NCBI RefSeq assembly: GCF_030035675.1
Contig: NC_084486.1
Span: 95,005,527-95,069,526 of the forward strand
Reading direction: 5' to 3'
From: Rhineura floridana
Lineage: Eukaryota > Chordata > Lepidosauria > Squamata > Rhineuridae
DNA: 64,000 nucleotides
Within the stretch, counting starts at the first letter, position 1; the number at the start of each line of letters is the position of its first letter. Shown in pieces: positions 53,526-64,000 of the stretch. A program made the position numbers and the translations under genes. The notes below the pieces were generated by a model. The model worked only from the letters and a program-made list of their open reading frames with translations. It was not told the origin of the DNA and did not search any database.

Positions 53526-54589
53526 AGAGTTATGTAACTTTAAAGTTGACAACGAGGACACTGAACTTGTCAAGGATTATCAATACCTTGGCATAGTCAT
53601 TAACCAAAATGGAGACAATAATCAAGAAATCAGAAGAAGGCTAGGACTGGCGAGGGAAGCTATGAGGAAACTAGAAAGGTTCCTCAAATGCAAAGATGTA
53701 TCACTGAACACTAACATCAGGATCATTCAGACCATGAAATTCCTGATCTCTATGTATGGATGTGAAAGTTGGACAGTGAAAAAAGTGGATAAGAAAAAAA
53801 TCAAGTCATTTGAAATGTGGTGTTGGAGGAGAGCTTTGCGCATATCATGGACTGCAAAAAAGACAAATAATTGGGTGTTAGAACAAATTAAACCAGAACT
53901 ATCATTAGAAGCTAAAATGATGAAACTGAGGTTGTCATACTTTGGACACATAATGAGATGACATGATTCACTAGAAAAGACAATAATGCTGGGAAAAACA
54001 GAAGGGAGTAGAAAAAGAGGAAGGCCAAAGAAGAGATGGATTGATTTCATAAAGGAAGCCAGAGACCTGAAGTTACAAGATTTGAACAGGTTAGTTCATG
54101 ACAGATACTCTTGGAGGTCACTGATTCATAGGATCACCATAAGTCGTGATCGACTGGAAGTCACATAACAACAACAAAGGCAGGATACAGCCTTTGCAAC
54201 TGTCACAATTGACTTTGCTGTGAAAGATCTCGGTTGATTGAAATGAGCCATTGACTAATCTGTAGAGCTATTATGGAACATTAAAGAACATTCAACCTGC
54301 TGAGAAGTTTAAAAAACCTGCCAGCATTGTGATGTCCTAGGAACTGAAAGGGTTCTGTTCTAGTGGTGGGGAGGAATCAGCAGCATTGTGAAGTTTTAGA
54401 CTGCTTCTGCTTGTGTACGACCATTGTATGTTTGAGTACTATGCACTAATTACTCATTGCTTGTGGGTAGTGTAAATGGGTGTGTGCATATGAAAAGGGA
54501 AGTGTAGGAGAGGCTGAAAGGGAAATGGACACATAAGACATTACACACAAAGAACACAGCCGTGTATTTGTGTACAGATGTCTACTTCA

Positions 54590-54768
54590 GGAAGATAGGA
54601 AGCTGCCTTATATGGAGTCAGACCATTGGTTCATGTAGCTCAGAATTGTCCACACTGACGGGCGATGGCTCACCAGGCGTTCATTTCCCAGACCTACCTG
54701 GAGATGCTAGGGAGGTCTGAACTGTCTACATGCAAACCAGATGCTATGCCACTGAACTATGGCCCTTC
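54590..54768 (-). mobile_element. tRNA-derived SINE, family S1
   Basis: Minus strand head gggccatagttcagtggcat, body cctagcatctccaggtagg, tail cagcttcctatcttcctga. Confidence 0.8.
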
Positions 54769-54777
54769 CTCCTACAT

Positions 54778-54833
54778 TATCATAGGATCGCCATAAGTAG
54801 TAGTCGACTTGAAGGCACATAACAACAACGACA
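54778..54833 (+). repeat. BovB/Sauria-type 3' tail
   Basis: It has ataggatcgccataagtagt, cgacttgaaggcacataac and (AAC)n, the shared 3' end of BovB and its SINEs. Confidence 0.6.
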
Positions 54834-55394
54834 AACTTACTGTTTGCCTCATTTCCAGCTCCACTTCATTTCATATAAATCTCTCTTGTCAACTGTGGGT
54901 CTTTCTGTTCACTTTAATAGTTATAGGCTCACACTCATGAGTGGGAAATTTCTGCTAGAATAATATCAGAAATGGCCAGATATTTCTTACAGTTCCCCCC
55001 TTATATAGAAACTATTCAGCCATATGGGTACACTGCATTGTTTTCCATTGCACATCAAAATAGTTAAAAAGCACCACCATGTGGCTAAATGATGCCTTAC
55101 TTTAAATCCTTATAATATGGTACAGTGTCATGAAGCTACCTTGAAAATACAGGGCAAAATACAGCAAGTTGAGTCAGTTTGTATATTCCTTGGGTAATGA
55201 TTTTTTTTAAAAAAAATTATCACATGTTCTTTAGAAACGGATGCCACAAAATCAATGTAACTTTCTATATACTGAGCAGTTTTAGTGTTATGAACATTCT
55301 TGTAAAGCTTTGTCTCAGTTTTGACCTTAAGAGTAGTTATTTGAGGGAAGAGGTCAGGGCTGGGGTTCTCTCTATGGCCCTTTGAACTCATCCC

Positions 55395-55675
55395 AGGTGG
55401 CACACCCCACTCACCTGCTTCACACCTGAAGTGTTTTTGCCTGGCTGGAGTGTGCCCTCGAGCCCTGATAATGCCTCTTACTTGCCTGGATGGAGGATAA
55501 AAAGGGATGTGTAGAAACTAGTCAACAGTATCAAGGTAATTTTTTCATTTGTTACTCTGTAAACTTTTGCTTCTGGCTCCACCTGTCATTGGCATGTGGT
55601 CCTTGAAAAGTTGCCCAGAAGGGAATGTGGTCCTTGGGCTAAAAATAAATATATAAAAAGTTTCCCCACCTCTAA
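55395..55675 (-). mobile_element. DNA transposon fragment, same family as 24372
   Basis: Minus strand: agggaactttttata, then gcccaaggaccacattccct, tctgggcaacttttcaagg and ccacatgccaatgac, as in the left piece at 24372-24468. Confidence 0.55.
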
Positions 55676-55681
55676 CATAAG

Positions 55682-55798
55682 CAGAGCTTGGAAAAGTTAC
55701 TTTTTTGAACTACAACTCCCATCAGCCCCAGCCAGCACGGCCACTGGATTGGGCTGATGGGAGTTGTAGTTCAAAAAAATTAACTTTTCCAAGCTCTG
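55682..55798. mobile_element. hAT-like MITE, family C
   Basis: The 117-bp palindrome has perfect ends CAGAGCTTGGAAAAGTTA and TAACTTTTCCAAGCTCTG. No clear 8-bp duplication is visible. Confidence 0.8.
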
Positions 55799-55870
55799 CA
55801 TAAATGTTTGGTTATATATCTATATCACGTATATCGATATCTATTTCTATATCCCCCCTCTCTTATATAA

Positions 55871-56061
55871 GAACACAGGAAGCTGCCTTATACTTAGTCA
55901 GACTACTGGTCCATCTAGCTCAGTATTGTCTACACTGATTGGCAGTAGGTCTCCAGAGTTTCAGGCAGGGTTTATTCCCAGTCCTACCTGGAGATGCTGG
56001 GGGTTGAATTTGGGACCTTCTGCACACAAGGCAGATGCTCTACCACTGAGCTATGGCCCTT
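55871..56061 (-). mobile_element. tRNA-derived SINE, family S1, full length
   Basis: The minus strand reads gggccatagctcagtggtag, then agatgctctaccactg in antisense, and the tail gcttcctgtgttc. It is the cleanest S1 copy in the window. Confidence 0.88.
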
Positions 56062-57676
56062 CCCCTCTCCCCCCCTCCATCTATATATATCCTGAAGAAT
56101 ACATTTCAAACACTGAATTCATGGATAATACTAAATAGCAATCCTTCTACTCCTAACACATTCCATGTATTGTAGTTTTAAACTCATAACTAATTTTAAC
56201 TAATCCCATCACAATTTTATTACACCTAAAAATTCCCTTCTCTCTTTCTCTCAATGTGGATTGACATCTATACAGTGAATCAGAGGGTAGCAGAATGACT
56301 TATGCAGATGTACATGCGTATAGATTTTTGATTCAACCCCTTAGAGCAGCCTTCTCTAATTTGGTGCCCTCTATATGTTTTGGACTACAACTATCATCAT
56401 CCCTGAGCATTGACCATGCTGGGTGCAGCTGAGTCCACCCAACGTAATAGCAGTGCAGGCTTAGCCTCTCACCAATGAGCCCAAGTTCATTAGCACATCC
56501 TAAATTGGCCACCTGAAGGGAGCCTCTCAACCCCTGACTCTCTGCTGTCACATGATATGAGTACAATAAGGGTGGGAGGAGACAAATGGTGAGCATCCAA
56601 GGCCTTGGAGTGGTGAAGGGTGGGTGGCTTACCCAGAGCTTGTTTGGTTAAAAAAATGAGATACCAGTACTCATACTTTGATAAAAGTGTCATGGTTGCC
56701 AGCTTCAATGGGCAGCAAAAAAGAGGTGCCAAGTACTGACTGACACACGGACGTGTGCACGCACTGGACTTATGTAAACCAAACCTAGATAATATTAATT
56801 AATATACTATCTGTAATAGTGTTCTGTATTCTGAAGATTCACATTTAATTCATCTTGCTGTCTTCCATGCCATATTCATAATTAACAGAGTTTTGGGCAC
56901 AAGTCTCTTTCTGCAGTTGTGACTCTACCCTCTGCACACCAGAGAGATAAAGAAATTCACCATTTATGTGCATACTATTCCCCTGCCCATAGACACAGCA
57001 TTATACTAAAGACAGCATGTCTTTCTGCAGTAATAACACTTTCAAAAATAGTGCACAATTGCAGAGATAGCTCCATTTCACATAGGTGAACAGTTCTGAC
57101 ATAATATTTTACTTTATTTCTGCAGTTTTCCTTTTTTTTATTAGCTAACAAAGAGTTCAAAATAGGTGCAAGCCTTTGTTTTGGAAAAAATGAGTGGTGT
57201 CTACTCAGTTCAAGATCTGTTCATTCTGAAATGAATGGGTGTATTTTTCATTACTCACATACATACTCATTCAGGGATGAGGGGACTTACTTTTCTCTGG
57301 TGATGGCAAAGCTTCTCTTTATGGCTGAGTTCTGGGGGGCTGTCATTTTATTGACTCAGAATGCCCCAAAGGTTGTGTTGCTCTGGATAGAACATTGTGG
57401 ACAGAGTGGTGTGAAGGGGATGATGGTCACCAAAAAAAGGTCACCTGTTGAGAGAAACTCTATTGCCGCCATAACAAACAACATCAAACCAGTTTTAAAA
57501 AAGAACAAAAATATGAGTAATGAAGCAAATGCATTTCAATGAATTATTACCAAAACAACTGATTTCATTTGCCTAAATGAGTAACAAAACAAATGTGGCT
57601 TTTAATAAAAAATGAATGGGGTAAGGACACTTTTACGCTGTAGGCACACTGGCTTCAAAACAAATAGTATGTGCAT
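56062..57676. other. Intergenic with a decayed MITE and an unclassified repeat
   Basis: 56343-56420 resembles half of a palindromic MITE (ttggtgccctctatatgtt). 56640-56745 shares a block with 11061. No gene is supported. Confidence 0.4.
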
Positions 57677-57765
57677 TTCATAGAATCATAAAAGAGTAGA
57701 GTTGGAAGGGGCCTATAAAGCCATCGAGTCCAACATTTGACAAAAGGCTGATGAATCACAGGTGT
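57677..57765 (-). repeat. CR1-type 3' end, decayed
   Basis: It has tcatagaatcataaaagag, ttggaaggggcctataaagc and catcgagtccaac, as in the antisense of bird/reptile CR1 tails. Confidence 0.6.
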
Positions 57766-60405
57766 TTTTTATAAAAAACGTCTGACTCTTTCTTTGTTTA
57801 GAAAATCCTATTTTAAAACTTTTAAACAGCAGAAAGAATATGTCAATCCTCTAGGCTAGGGAACCTGAGACTTTCAAGGAATGGAAGGCCATCCTGAGGC
57901 CATCAGGAATGATGACCAGCAGCATCTGGAGGGCCACAGGACTTCTAGACACTGTCATCATTAGAACAGTTGGAAGGTCTTCTTTCATTCACTTTCTCAT
58001 CTTTTCTGTTCATAGTATTCAATTCTCTGTTCCAAGTCCATGGTAATGGTAGCTACTGGCTGAATCAAGGGACTCATGGTGAGATCAGATCGGCTTCACG
58101 TTCAGCTGGGACATGGGAATCTTGCCATAAGGATGACAGTCTAAGGCAGCTCTTAGATTACAGACAGTAAGAGAATTTGAGTTCAAAATATTTGAACAGG
58201 TATTTACAAGATTGGGACTATTGTTACTTTATATAAATATTGTGTCTTTAATCTTTCACACTAGTATAAATTCTGTACATCTGCATGGATTTACAAAGAT
58301 AATTTAGAATGTTTTTAAACAGCCTTGTACACACATTTTGTATTAACAAAATAAAAGGAAGATATGCATCTAAATACTATTTCACCATGAAAATTGCTGA
58401 GACCATACCTCATTTTACTTTGCTGTTTTCTATTTTTTTTTACAAACTTTTTATTTTTGCAGTTGACCTTCCCTTTTCTAAACTTAGAAAATTCCCCCAA
58501 TAATGTCCAAATTTATAAATATTCACTTCTGTACAGTATAGAATGAAGGCTTCAGCGCTAAACATTCTAGTGCAGTATGTGAGATTCATTAAGTCACTCA
58601 CAACTCATGATAACTGTGCTGTTATGCTTGTGCAATGATTATGTTATACATATTAACAGCATACTATTAGTTTTTCATGTTTAAAAAACTGTGGGGTCAG
58701 TTAGATCCCATTAACCATTTGTGTAAGTTTTTGTACTTTACATTGTGGGAAATTTTTGATCCCAATGGCTCATGTACAGTTACACTGTTTTGCTGGAAAA
58801 AGGAAGGTCTCAATAAAGATTTCTAAAACTTGCCAAGTATTTTATGTTTATGGCCTTCTTGAGATACATGCAGTGAGACCAACTGAAAAGAGCGCATATG
58901 GACATAATAATCCTGAGAAATTTGTGACTGAGCAAATGGGACTTCTATAAAATAAATGTTCTAAAGTGATTTTTTTCAAAATGAAAGGAATGAATACATG
59001 GGAGGAAGGGAGGAGGGATACCTTATGATCACTGCCAGGTTTGTTGTTGTGCAAATCTTTTAATCAGGTGTATAGGGTGCTTCATTTAGTCCTATTGCAC
59101 TTGCTCTTCAGAATACTACTTTTTTAAAATAAAAAAAATCCACTCTCCAAGTGCCGTTTGTAGCATCTCAATAATAATAATAATAATAATAATTTTAAAA
59201 ATGCATGTTTCTTGAGTTGTGGTGCCATCAAGTGGTCAGGTCTTTTCAGCAACTTCTAATTTAACTGTGTTTCTAGAATTCAAATATTTTATAACTATGA
59301 ACCACACCAAATGAGATATTAAAGATGTGTGACTGGATCTCTCATCTCTTTTTAGTTTAAAAACAAGGACAGCAAATGAAGTGGGAGGTAGCTTCACCCT
59401 TTCTCCTGCACCAATTTTCCAGTCTAAATTGCCACCCACAAGTGCTATTTGCCAGTATGGGAAAAATGTGGAATTTCCATCAGACTGTGTATCTCCTAGT
59501 CTAATTTGGCCCAGTGTCAATGATCCTATGGACCGTTAGTGCCCTAAAAATATTAGAAAAATACTCTTAAAATTGTGAAAATGTTTTCAAAATAAAAAGC
59601 AATAAATGTAGATTTAAAAACTCATTTATACTCCTATACATTGTACAAAACTACAAGGGGTAAAGTGAAAGGAGAACTGTTGCTACGTAGTCAGTAGTCA
59701 GTAAATGTGTAGCACTGAATATATTGGGCCTGGCTTTCACTGAAGTGATAATCCTGTATTTGGGCTATAGCACTTCGGAGACTGCAGCCAAGGATTCATA
59801 TGATTGAATGCTCCTCCTCTATAACAAATAAATAAAAATGCCTGAATATAAAAGACTACATGTTAGGAAAAAGGATTCTAGCCTATACACCTTCCTAACA
59901 CTTAGTTTTCTGTGTAGATAGAAATTAGGGACAAGGAACAACATTCAGTCCTGTAAGCTGCCCTGCAGTTTGAAGCAGATCAGCCCAGACACTAAGCCTC
60001 ACTGAGAGAACTAGGCCTCAGTGATACCAAGCATGTGTAAACCTAACAATGCCTACTTGCTACTTATCTTCCCCTGTACATTCAGTACAACTGTACTGGG
60101 CTGTAGAAGGACTTTTAATTATGAATTCTACACTAGGGAATCTCCTCAGTGGCAGTTTCCCCTCTACAGGAACCTTCCCAAACGAGATGCCCTCCAGATT
60201 TTTGGACTCCAAATTCCATCAGCCCCAGCCAGCATGGCAGCTTGGACCATCTCTTACCACCAAAGAGTAGATTTGGAAACAAATCTCTAGCTGTCCCTTG
60301 GGGAAAAAAGCAAAATAATAATGCTGAAGCTGAATTATCCTTTCAAAGAAACTTTGTGGGATTCGTGAGGGAAATGATGACTCTTAATCATCCTTATAGG
60401 ATATC
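57766..60405. other. Intergenic, mostly unique-looking
   Basis: A decayed palindromic MITE lies near 57865-57950, an (AAT)n run at 59170-59195, and a half MITE near 60185-60240. No gene is supported. Confidence 0.4.
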
Positions 60406-60412
60406 ATTACTA

Positions 60413-60414
<2 letters not shown>

Positions 60415-60483
<69 letters not shown>

Positions 60484-60545
60484 AATAATAATAATAATAA
60501 TAAGAATAAGAATAATAAGAATAATAAGAATAATAAGAATAAGAA
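60415..60545. repeat. (ATT)22(AAT)7 palindromic microsatellite with AATAAG units
   Basis: About 66 bp of ATT repeats pass directly into AAT repeats at 60480/60481, giving a perfect palindrome with arms of about 23 bp, then AAGAAT-type units to 60545. The long Leu/Asn/Ile frames over it are artefacts. Confidence 0.9.
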
Positions 60546-60837
60546 TAGTTGGTAGTCTTGAAAAATGAAAAATGTTGGCCCAAATGGCAGGGACAGCATG
60601 GCTCCACCAATAACCACTGGGGCACAAGTAGTGATGAGCAGAAGTACAGTCAAGCCTATGCTTTGGAGTGAAATGGGGGATGCATGAGGGGAACAAAAAG
60701 CCCTGGCTCAGCTGCTGTGCTTTCTATTTACTACTTCTGTGGCCATGTGCAATCTTTGCAGACACAGAAGCGAGTCACATTCAGCACAACACTAAATAGA
60801 GGGAGAATCATCTGACTGCATTGTATGCTAGGAGCCG

Positions 60838-60965
60838 AGAGTCTCTTATCCTCCAGGTATTACTAGATTACAGCTCCCATCATTCCTGACCTTTCCTGGC
60901 TATGCTGATGGAGTTGGAGTCCAATGATATATGGAAGGCCACACAGGTTTCTCACTCCTGGCACA
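60838..60965. mobile_element. Palindromic hAT-like MITE, decayed
   Basis: The arms cctccaggtattactagatt and ccaatgatatatggaaggcc are imperfect inverses around cagctcccatcattcctgac. Confidence 0.5.
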
Positions 60966-61448
60966 GGTAATTCCATGCTATGCTACAACTCCTAGCACAG
61001 AAGAGCAGAGACCATCCTCTTGTTAGGTCAACACCAAGGTTAAATGCTTCCTTCCTGCTGATGAAGAGGTGAACTTCACTCTTTTCAAAGCCCTCCCTTG
61101 GAAGCATCAATGAAAGGCAGGGGCTACAAAGCTAGGGCTGGTGTTTTGCCTCAGCCCTACAAGTCTTGTTTCAAAGCTTTCTGCTGTTCACTTTTGGAAA
61201 GTTGGGAGCTTATCCAAGACTGCTAGCAAAACACTCTTTCATCTTATTTTTACTAAGGAGCAAAACAACTTAATGTTTAAGTCAAAAGATATGATACTGA
61301 ACATCTTGTTCACATTATCTTTCTGAACATTTTGCATTCCTTTCATTGGTTTGTGAACTTCAGATTTTCATTCCTTTCACTTGCCATGGGGTGCTGTTCC
61401 ATCTCAAATGGATCCTGTTGTCTGATACAGCTCAACTAAATGCAAGAA

Positions 61449-61625
61449 TCACCAGGCACCAGCCCTTGTGCTGCTGGAACTCCAGAGGCTGGTGCCCCGA
61501 AACCCAGATGAGTCCCCACTACCTTTTGTGGCTTGTGGGTTTTTCAGCTTACTGTTGGTCTCCAAGTGCTGGGTGACTTCCTCAAAGGAAGAAATATCCA
61601 AGTCACTGTCCTCCTCATCAACAAA
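61449..61625 (-). CDS. DZIP1L: Probable DZIP1L terminal coding exon
   Basis: It encodes 58 residues, FVDEEDSDLDISSFEEVTQH to STRAGAW, then TGA at 61451-61449. The acceptor on the minus strand is CTTACTGCAG/TTT with a pyrimidine tract, in phase 0, which fits the end of the exon at 62621. The acidic SDLDISSFEE patch resembles what I recall of DZIP1-family C-termini. DZIP1L is a cilium-associated zinc-finger protein. Its gene is the convergent neighbour of CLDN18 in mammals. The assignment rests on this context plus exon structure and was not checked by alignment. Confidence 0.6.
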   Translation of the reverse strand, partial: FVDEEDSDLDISSFEEVTQHLETNSKLKNPQATKGSGDSSGFRGTSLWSSSSTRAGAW

Positions 61626-62620
61626 CTGCAGTAAGGGAGAAGAGAGAACAGATAAGTGAGCAAGCAGCTGATGGCATGCAAAGACAGACTGTACTCTCAA
61701 TTCTGCAGTGGCCAAATGGCTCACTACCAGCTCCTCAAAAGTCTTTCTAAATCAGTGAAGAAGTTATTTCTCAGGGAAGTCTAAATTCAGATCTGTTGAT
61801 TAAAGTTTCCTGTTCTATACTCAGTACCAGAAGTACCCATCAGTCATCACAGAACTGGTGGGCTTTCAAGTGGTTAGATGCACCCATCTCCATGCAAGAG
61901 CACCCATTTCCATGATTTTGTGCAGAAGACCTTCCTAGCGGATTGCACCCTGTGAGTTTAATCCCTGACAGCTAAGTATAATGTACAGCAGAGTAGCCAA
62001 TATGGTGTTCTCCAGGTCATCATCCCTGGTTTTTGACCATGCTGACTGGGGCTGATGGGAGTTTTAGCCCAATAACATCTGGAGGGCACCATGTTGGCTA
62101 CCTCAACAGACAGTATATATAGGCACTTTATAGTGAGCAAATGTCACAGAAGTCAATAGGTTCCTGAAAAACTCTTTTTAATCAGACTATTGCCTATTGC
62201 TGCTTTTGAAATACTGGCTATAATGAAGTTATGCTCTTTGTCAATAGAACATATTGTTGACTTAAACTGCAATCCTAAACACACTAGGGAATAAGCCCCA
62301 CAGGAGGCTGTGAGGCTTACTTTTGAGTAACTAAACATGCATAGTATAGTGTTATTAGGAAACAATTCATGAATAAAAAGCAAAAGGTAGCCATGTTGGC
62401 CCCAAATAAAAATTCTGAAATCCACAGTAGTGTGACACTTTCATTAGGCCAACCAAAATATAATGTAAGAGTGAGCAAGCTTTCAAGCTCTCCAAAACTC
62501 TTCATCAGGCTGGATGACTACCATGAACAAAAACTGTATTTGAGTGTTTTATCGATTAGCTTCAGGGAGAAAAAAAATACCACTCTCTGGTTTTCTAAGC
62601 TAGCGTATGCTGTACAGTAC
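61626..62620 (-). other. Probable DZIP1L intron
   Basis: This GT-AG interval of 995 bp contains a palindromic MITE at about 61988-62104. Confidence 0.5.
61988..62104. mobile_element. Palindromic hAT-like MITE
   Basis: The ends gtagccaatatggtgttct and ggcaccatgttggctac are inverted, with the interior gactggggctgatgggagtt. Confidence 0.65.
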
Positions 62621-62760
62621 CTGAAGTTTTTTAGTAGTATGGCTGGGTTTAGGAGCTTCTTTGGTTTGGATGGGAAAGAGCTTCACTCCACCAGCAGGCT
62701 TTTTTCCAGATGCACTCAGTGTCCTCTCCAGATTTTTAGCCATTGACTGCACCAGTGTTT
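62621..62760 (-). CDS. DZIP1L: Probable DZIP1L penultimate coding exon
   Basis: It encodes TLVQSMAKNLERTLSASGKK, then PAGGVKLFPIQTKEAPKPSH and TTKKLQ. The acceptor is TTCATGTAG/AA. The donor is CTTCAG/GTACTG, leaving phase 0 for the next exon. The charged helix followed by KKPAGGV is in keeping with the region before the C-terminus of DZIP1-type proteins (from memory). The pyrimidine tract at the acceptor is weak, so the 5' boundary is less certain. Confidence 0.55.
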
Positions 62761-62895
62761 CTACATGAAGCATATTATGAATATGTAGACTTTTTAGTTG
62801 GTTGCTACCCAAGAGTTTCCAAGTGACTTACAACAAATTTAAAAACATAAACATAAATATATTAACAAATTCATACAACACTCCTACAATTCATT

Positions 62896-62935
62896 CACAC
62901 ACATACACATACACATACACATATACATACACACA

Positions 62936-62983
<48 letters not shown>
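62896..62983. repeat. (CA)n(GA)n compound microsatellite
   Basis: Mixed (CACATA)n and (CA)n to 62953, then (GA)n to 62983. Confidence 0.9.
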
Positions 62984-62985
<2 letters not shown>

Positions 62986-64000
62986 CAGAATCTAGATATA
63001 TTAGACAGCAAACATGTTCATCATCAGAAGTGACTTCTTAGAGAGTTATTTCTGACTTAAGAAAACTGTGTAATGCTAATGAAAGCTGTCAGAATGACAA
63101 AAGCAAGAAATGGGCTGCCAGTGTCTTTTCAGAGAGCTAGTCCAATAAAATCTATGGCAATAAGCATCTAACACAAAAAACTTTGTCACTGTGTGAAAAG
63201 AGTATTCATGGATAGTGATAGCACAGTATACAACCTCTCAGGTCACAGATTGTTGGTATATACTGCCCTTGAATGGACTGAAGCACATAGAAAACACTTG
63301 TTAAATGCAATGGCAGCCATGTGGAACAACTACACAGGTAAAAGCTTTCCATTTTACCTTGTCACATTATAACTAGGGATGCTTGAAGAATTTGACCCTC
63401 ACAAATTCTTGGATGAAATGACCTGATCAGCACTTCTCAGATCAATCTGGAGATGAGAAGCTATATATCCAACAGATTTTGAACTTTTCTGAATGTTGCA
63501 ACAGAATTCTTGGTAGTGAAAAGTGGTCAAAAATGGATTTACACAGCCACAGCCAGCATGGATTTTTCACATTCCGCCATGTTAAATGAAAATGCCCCCC
63601 AGGGCATTCTGCTACTTCCTATAAGCTTATTTCAAAACAAAACCTTACAAAACGTATACTCCTGAACTCAGAAACGCTTTACAACCTTCTAAGTCTTCAT
63701 GGTGATACACAAAACACTCAGAGAGAATCTAGAGTTCAAAGTGTTAAAACAAGAAAAAAAAATCCAGACCCCTGTTGGATGTTTGTATCAGTGGTCTCAT
63801 AATTTGCTGAAATTAATTAAAAATCAGCCATGTTCACAGAGTATCTGTAATCTTATTACTGACTTTGCCCCATACCCTGACCATTATCTTTTGCAATTTA
63901 AAGTATAAAAAAATGCATGGCTGATTTTAAATTAATTTAAGAAATTTAACATTGGAGTCTATGATAGTGCAGGCATGGTCAGTAAGTACCAACTATCAGT
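62984..64000. other. Probably DZIP1L intron, nothing recognised
   Basis: No further exon of the minus-strand gene was recognised up to the window end. The next upstream exon is probably beyond 64000. Confidence 0.35.

Larger units (their letters stand above)
52860..54177 (+). mobile_element. RTE/BovB LINE fragment (RT end to C-terminus), nested insertions
   Basis: The left part encodes KIGGRNINNLRYADDTIYLA (RT motif C, 52880-52935). The right part encodes YQYLGIVINQNGDNNQEIRR, MYGCESWTVKKVDKKKIKSF, MKLRLSYFGHIMR and GKTEGSRKRGRPKKRWIDFI, ending SRDRLEVT, the typical BovB C-terminus, and an (AAC)n tail. A SINE at 53034-53525 splits it. A few in-frame stops (for example after GHIMR at 53959) make it inactive. 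Confidence 0.88.

Noticed and set aside
60149-60696. Frames with poly-Leu, poly-Ile or poly-Asn runs
   Set aside because: They are translations of the ATT/AAT microsatellite.
1-64000. Endogenous retrovirus or other LTR-type element
   Set aside because: No LTR pair, primer-binding site or gag/pol/env-type frame was recognised. All reverse transcriptase sequences belong to CR1, L2 or BovB LINEs.
1-64000. CRISPR array or bacterial-style operon
   Set aside because: The repeats are microsatellites and dispersed transposons. The gene structure, introns and repeat content are vertebrate.

Overview
This is a repeat-rich vertebrate nuclear window, most likely from a squamate reptile (lizard or snake). 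It carries CR1, L2, RTE/BovB and L1-like non-LTR retrotransposons side by side, a Sauria-type SINE and other tRNA-derived SINEs, a 5S-rRNA-derived SINE, and many short palindromic hAT-like MITEs. No bacterial, CRISPR, retroviral or LTR structures were recognised.

Two host genes are supported. CLDN18 (claudin-18) lies on the + strand as five coding exons (16289-16508, 21897-22061, 23026-23137, 24189-24299, 27389-27530). All junctions are GT-AG, and the predicted protein has 249 residues with four membrane spans, the claudin W30/GLW50/C53/C63 signature and a C-terminal DYV. Its first exon is of the lung (18.1) type, and no stomach-type alternative first exon was found. At the right edge, two minus-strand exons (62621-62760 and 61449-61625) look like the 3' end of DZIP1L. 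The convergent CLDN18 > < DZIP1L order matches the mammalian neighbourhood as I recall it. Between about 29.4 and 61.4 kb there is only intergenic DNA made largely of transposons.

Layout: 0-16 kb holds intergenic repeats and an L2 LINE (about 3.8-7.3 kb) whose single long frame is broken by three TAG codons. 16-29.4 kb is CLDN18 with its introns and 3' UTR. 29.4-35.4 kb is a mosaic of SINE, CR1 and L2 pieces. 35.5-42.4 kb is a near-complete CR1 on the minus strand, with an intact ORF1 (zinc-finger-like Cys cluster plus SGNH esterase) and an ORF2 (endonuclease plus reverse transcriptase). Near its 3' end this CR1 was hit by a 1926-bp L1-like element that has only an ORF1 and is flanked by a 14-bp target duplication. 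42.5-61 kb holds further repeats, including a BovB fragment carrying a SINE that itself carries a MITE. 61.4-62.8 kb is the DZIP1L end.

The most striking observation is at the CR1 ORF1/ORF2 junction. ORF2 opens in the -1 frame relative to ORF1 and has no ATG upstream of its endonuclease core. ORF1 ends with an in-register UUUAAAC slippery heptamer immediately before its stop, followed after 6 nt by a possible G/C stem. This suggests that ORF2 is made by programmed -1 frameshifting.
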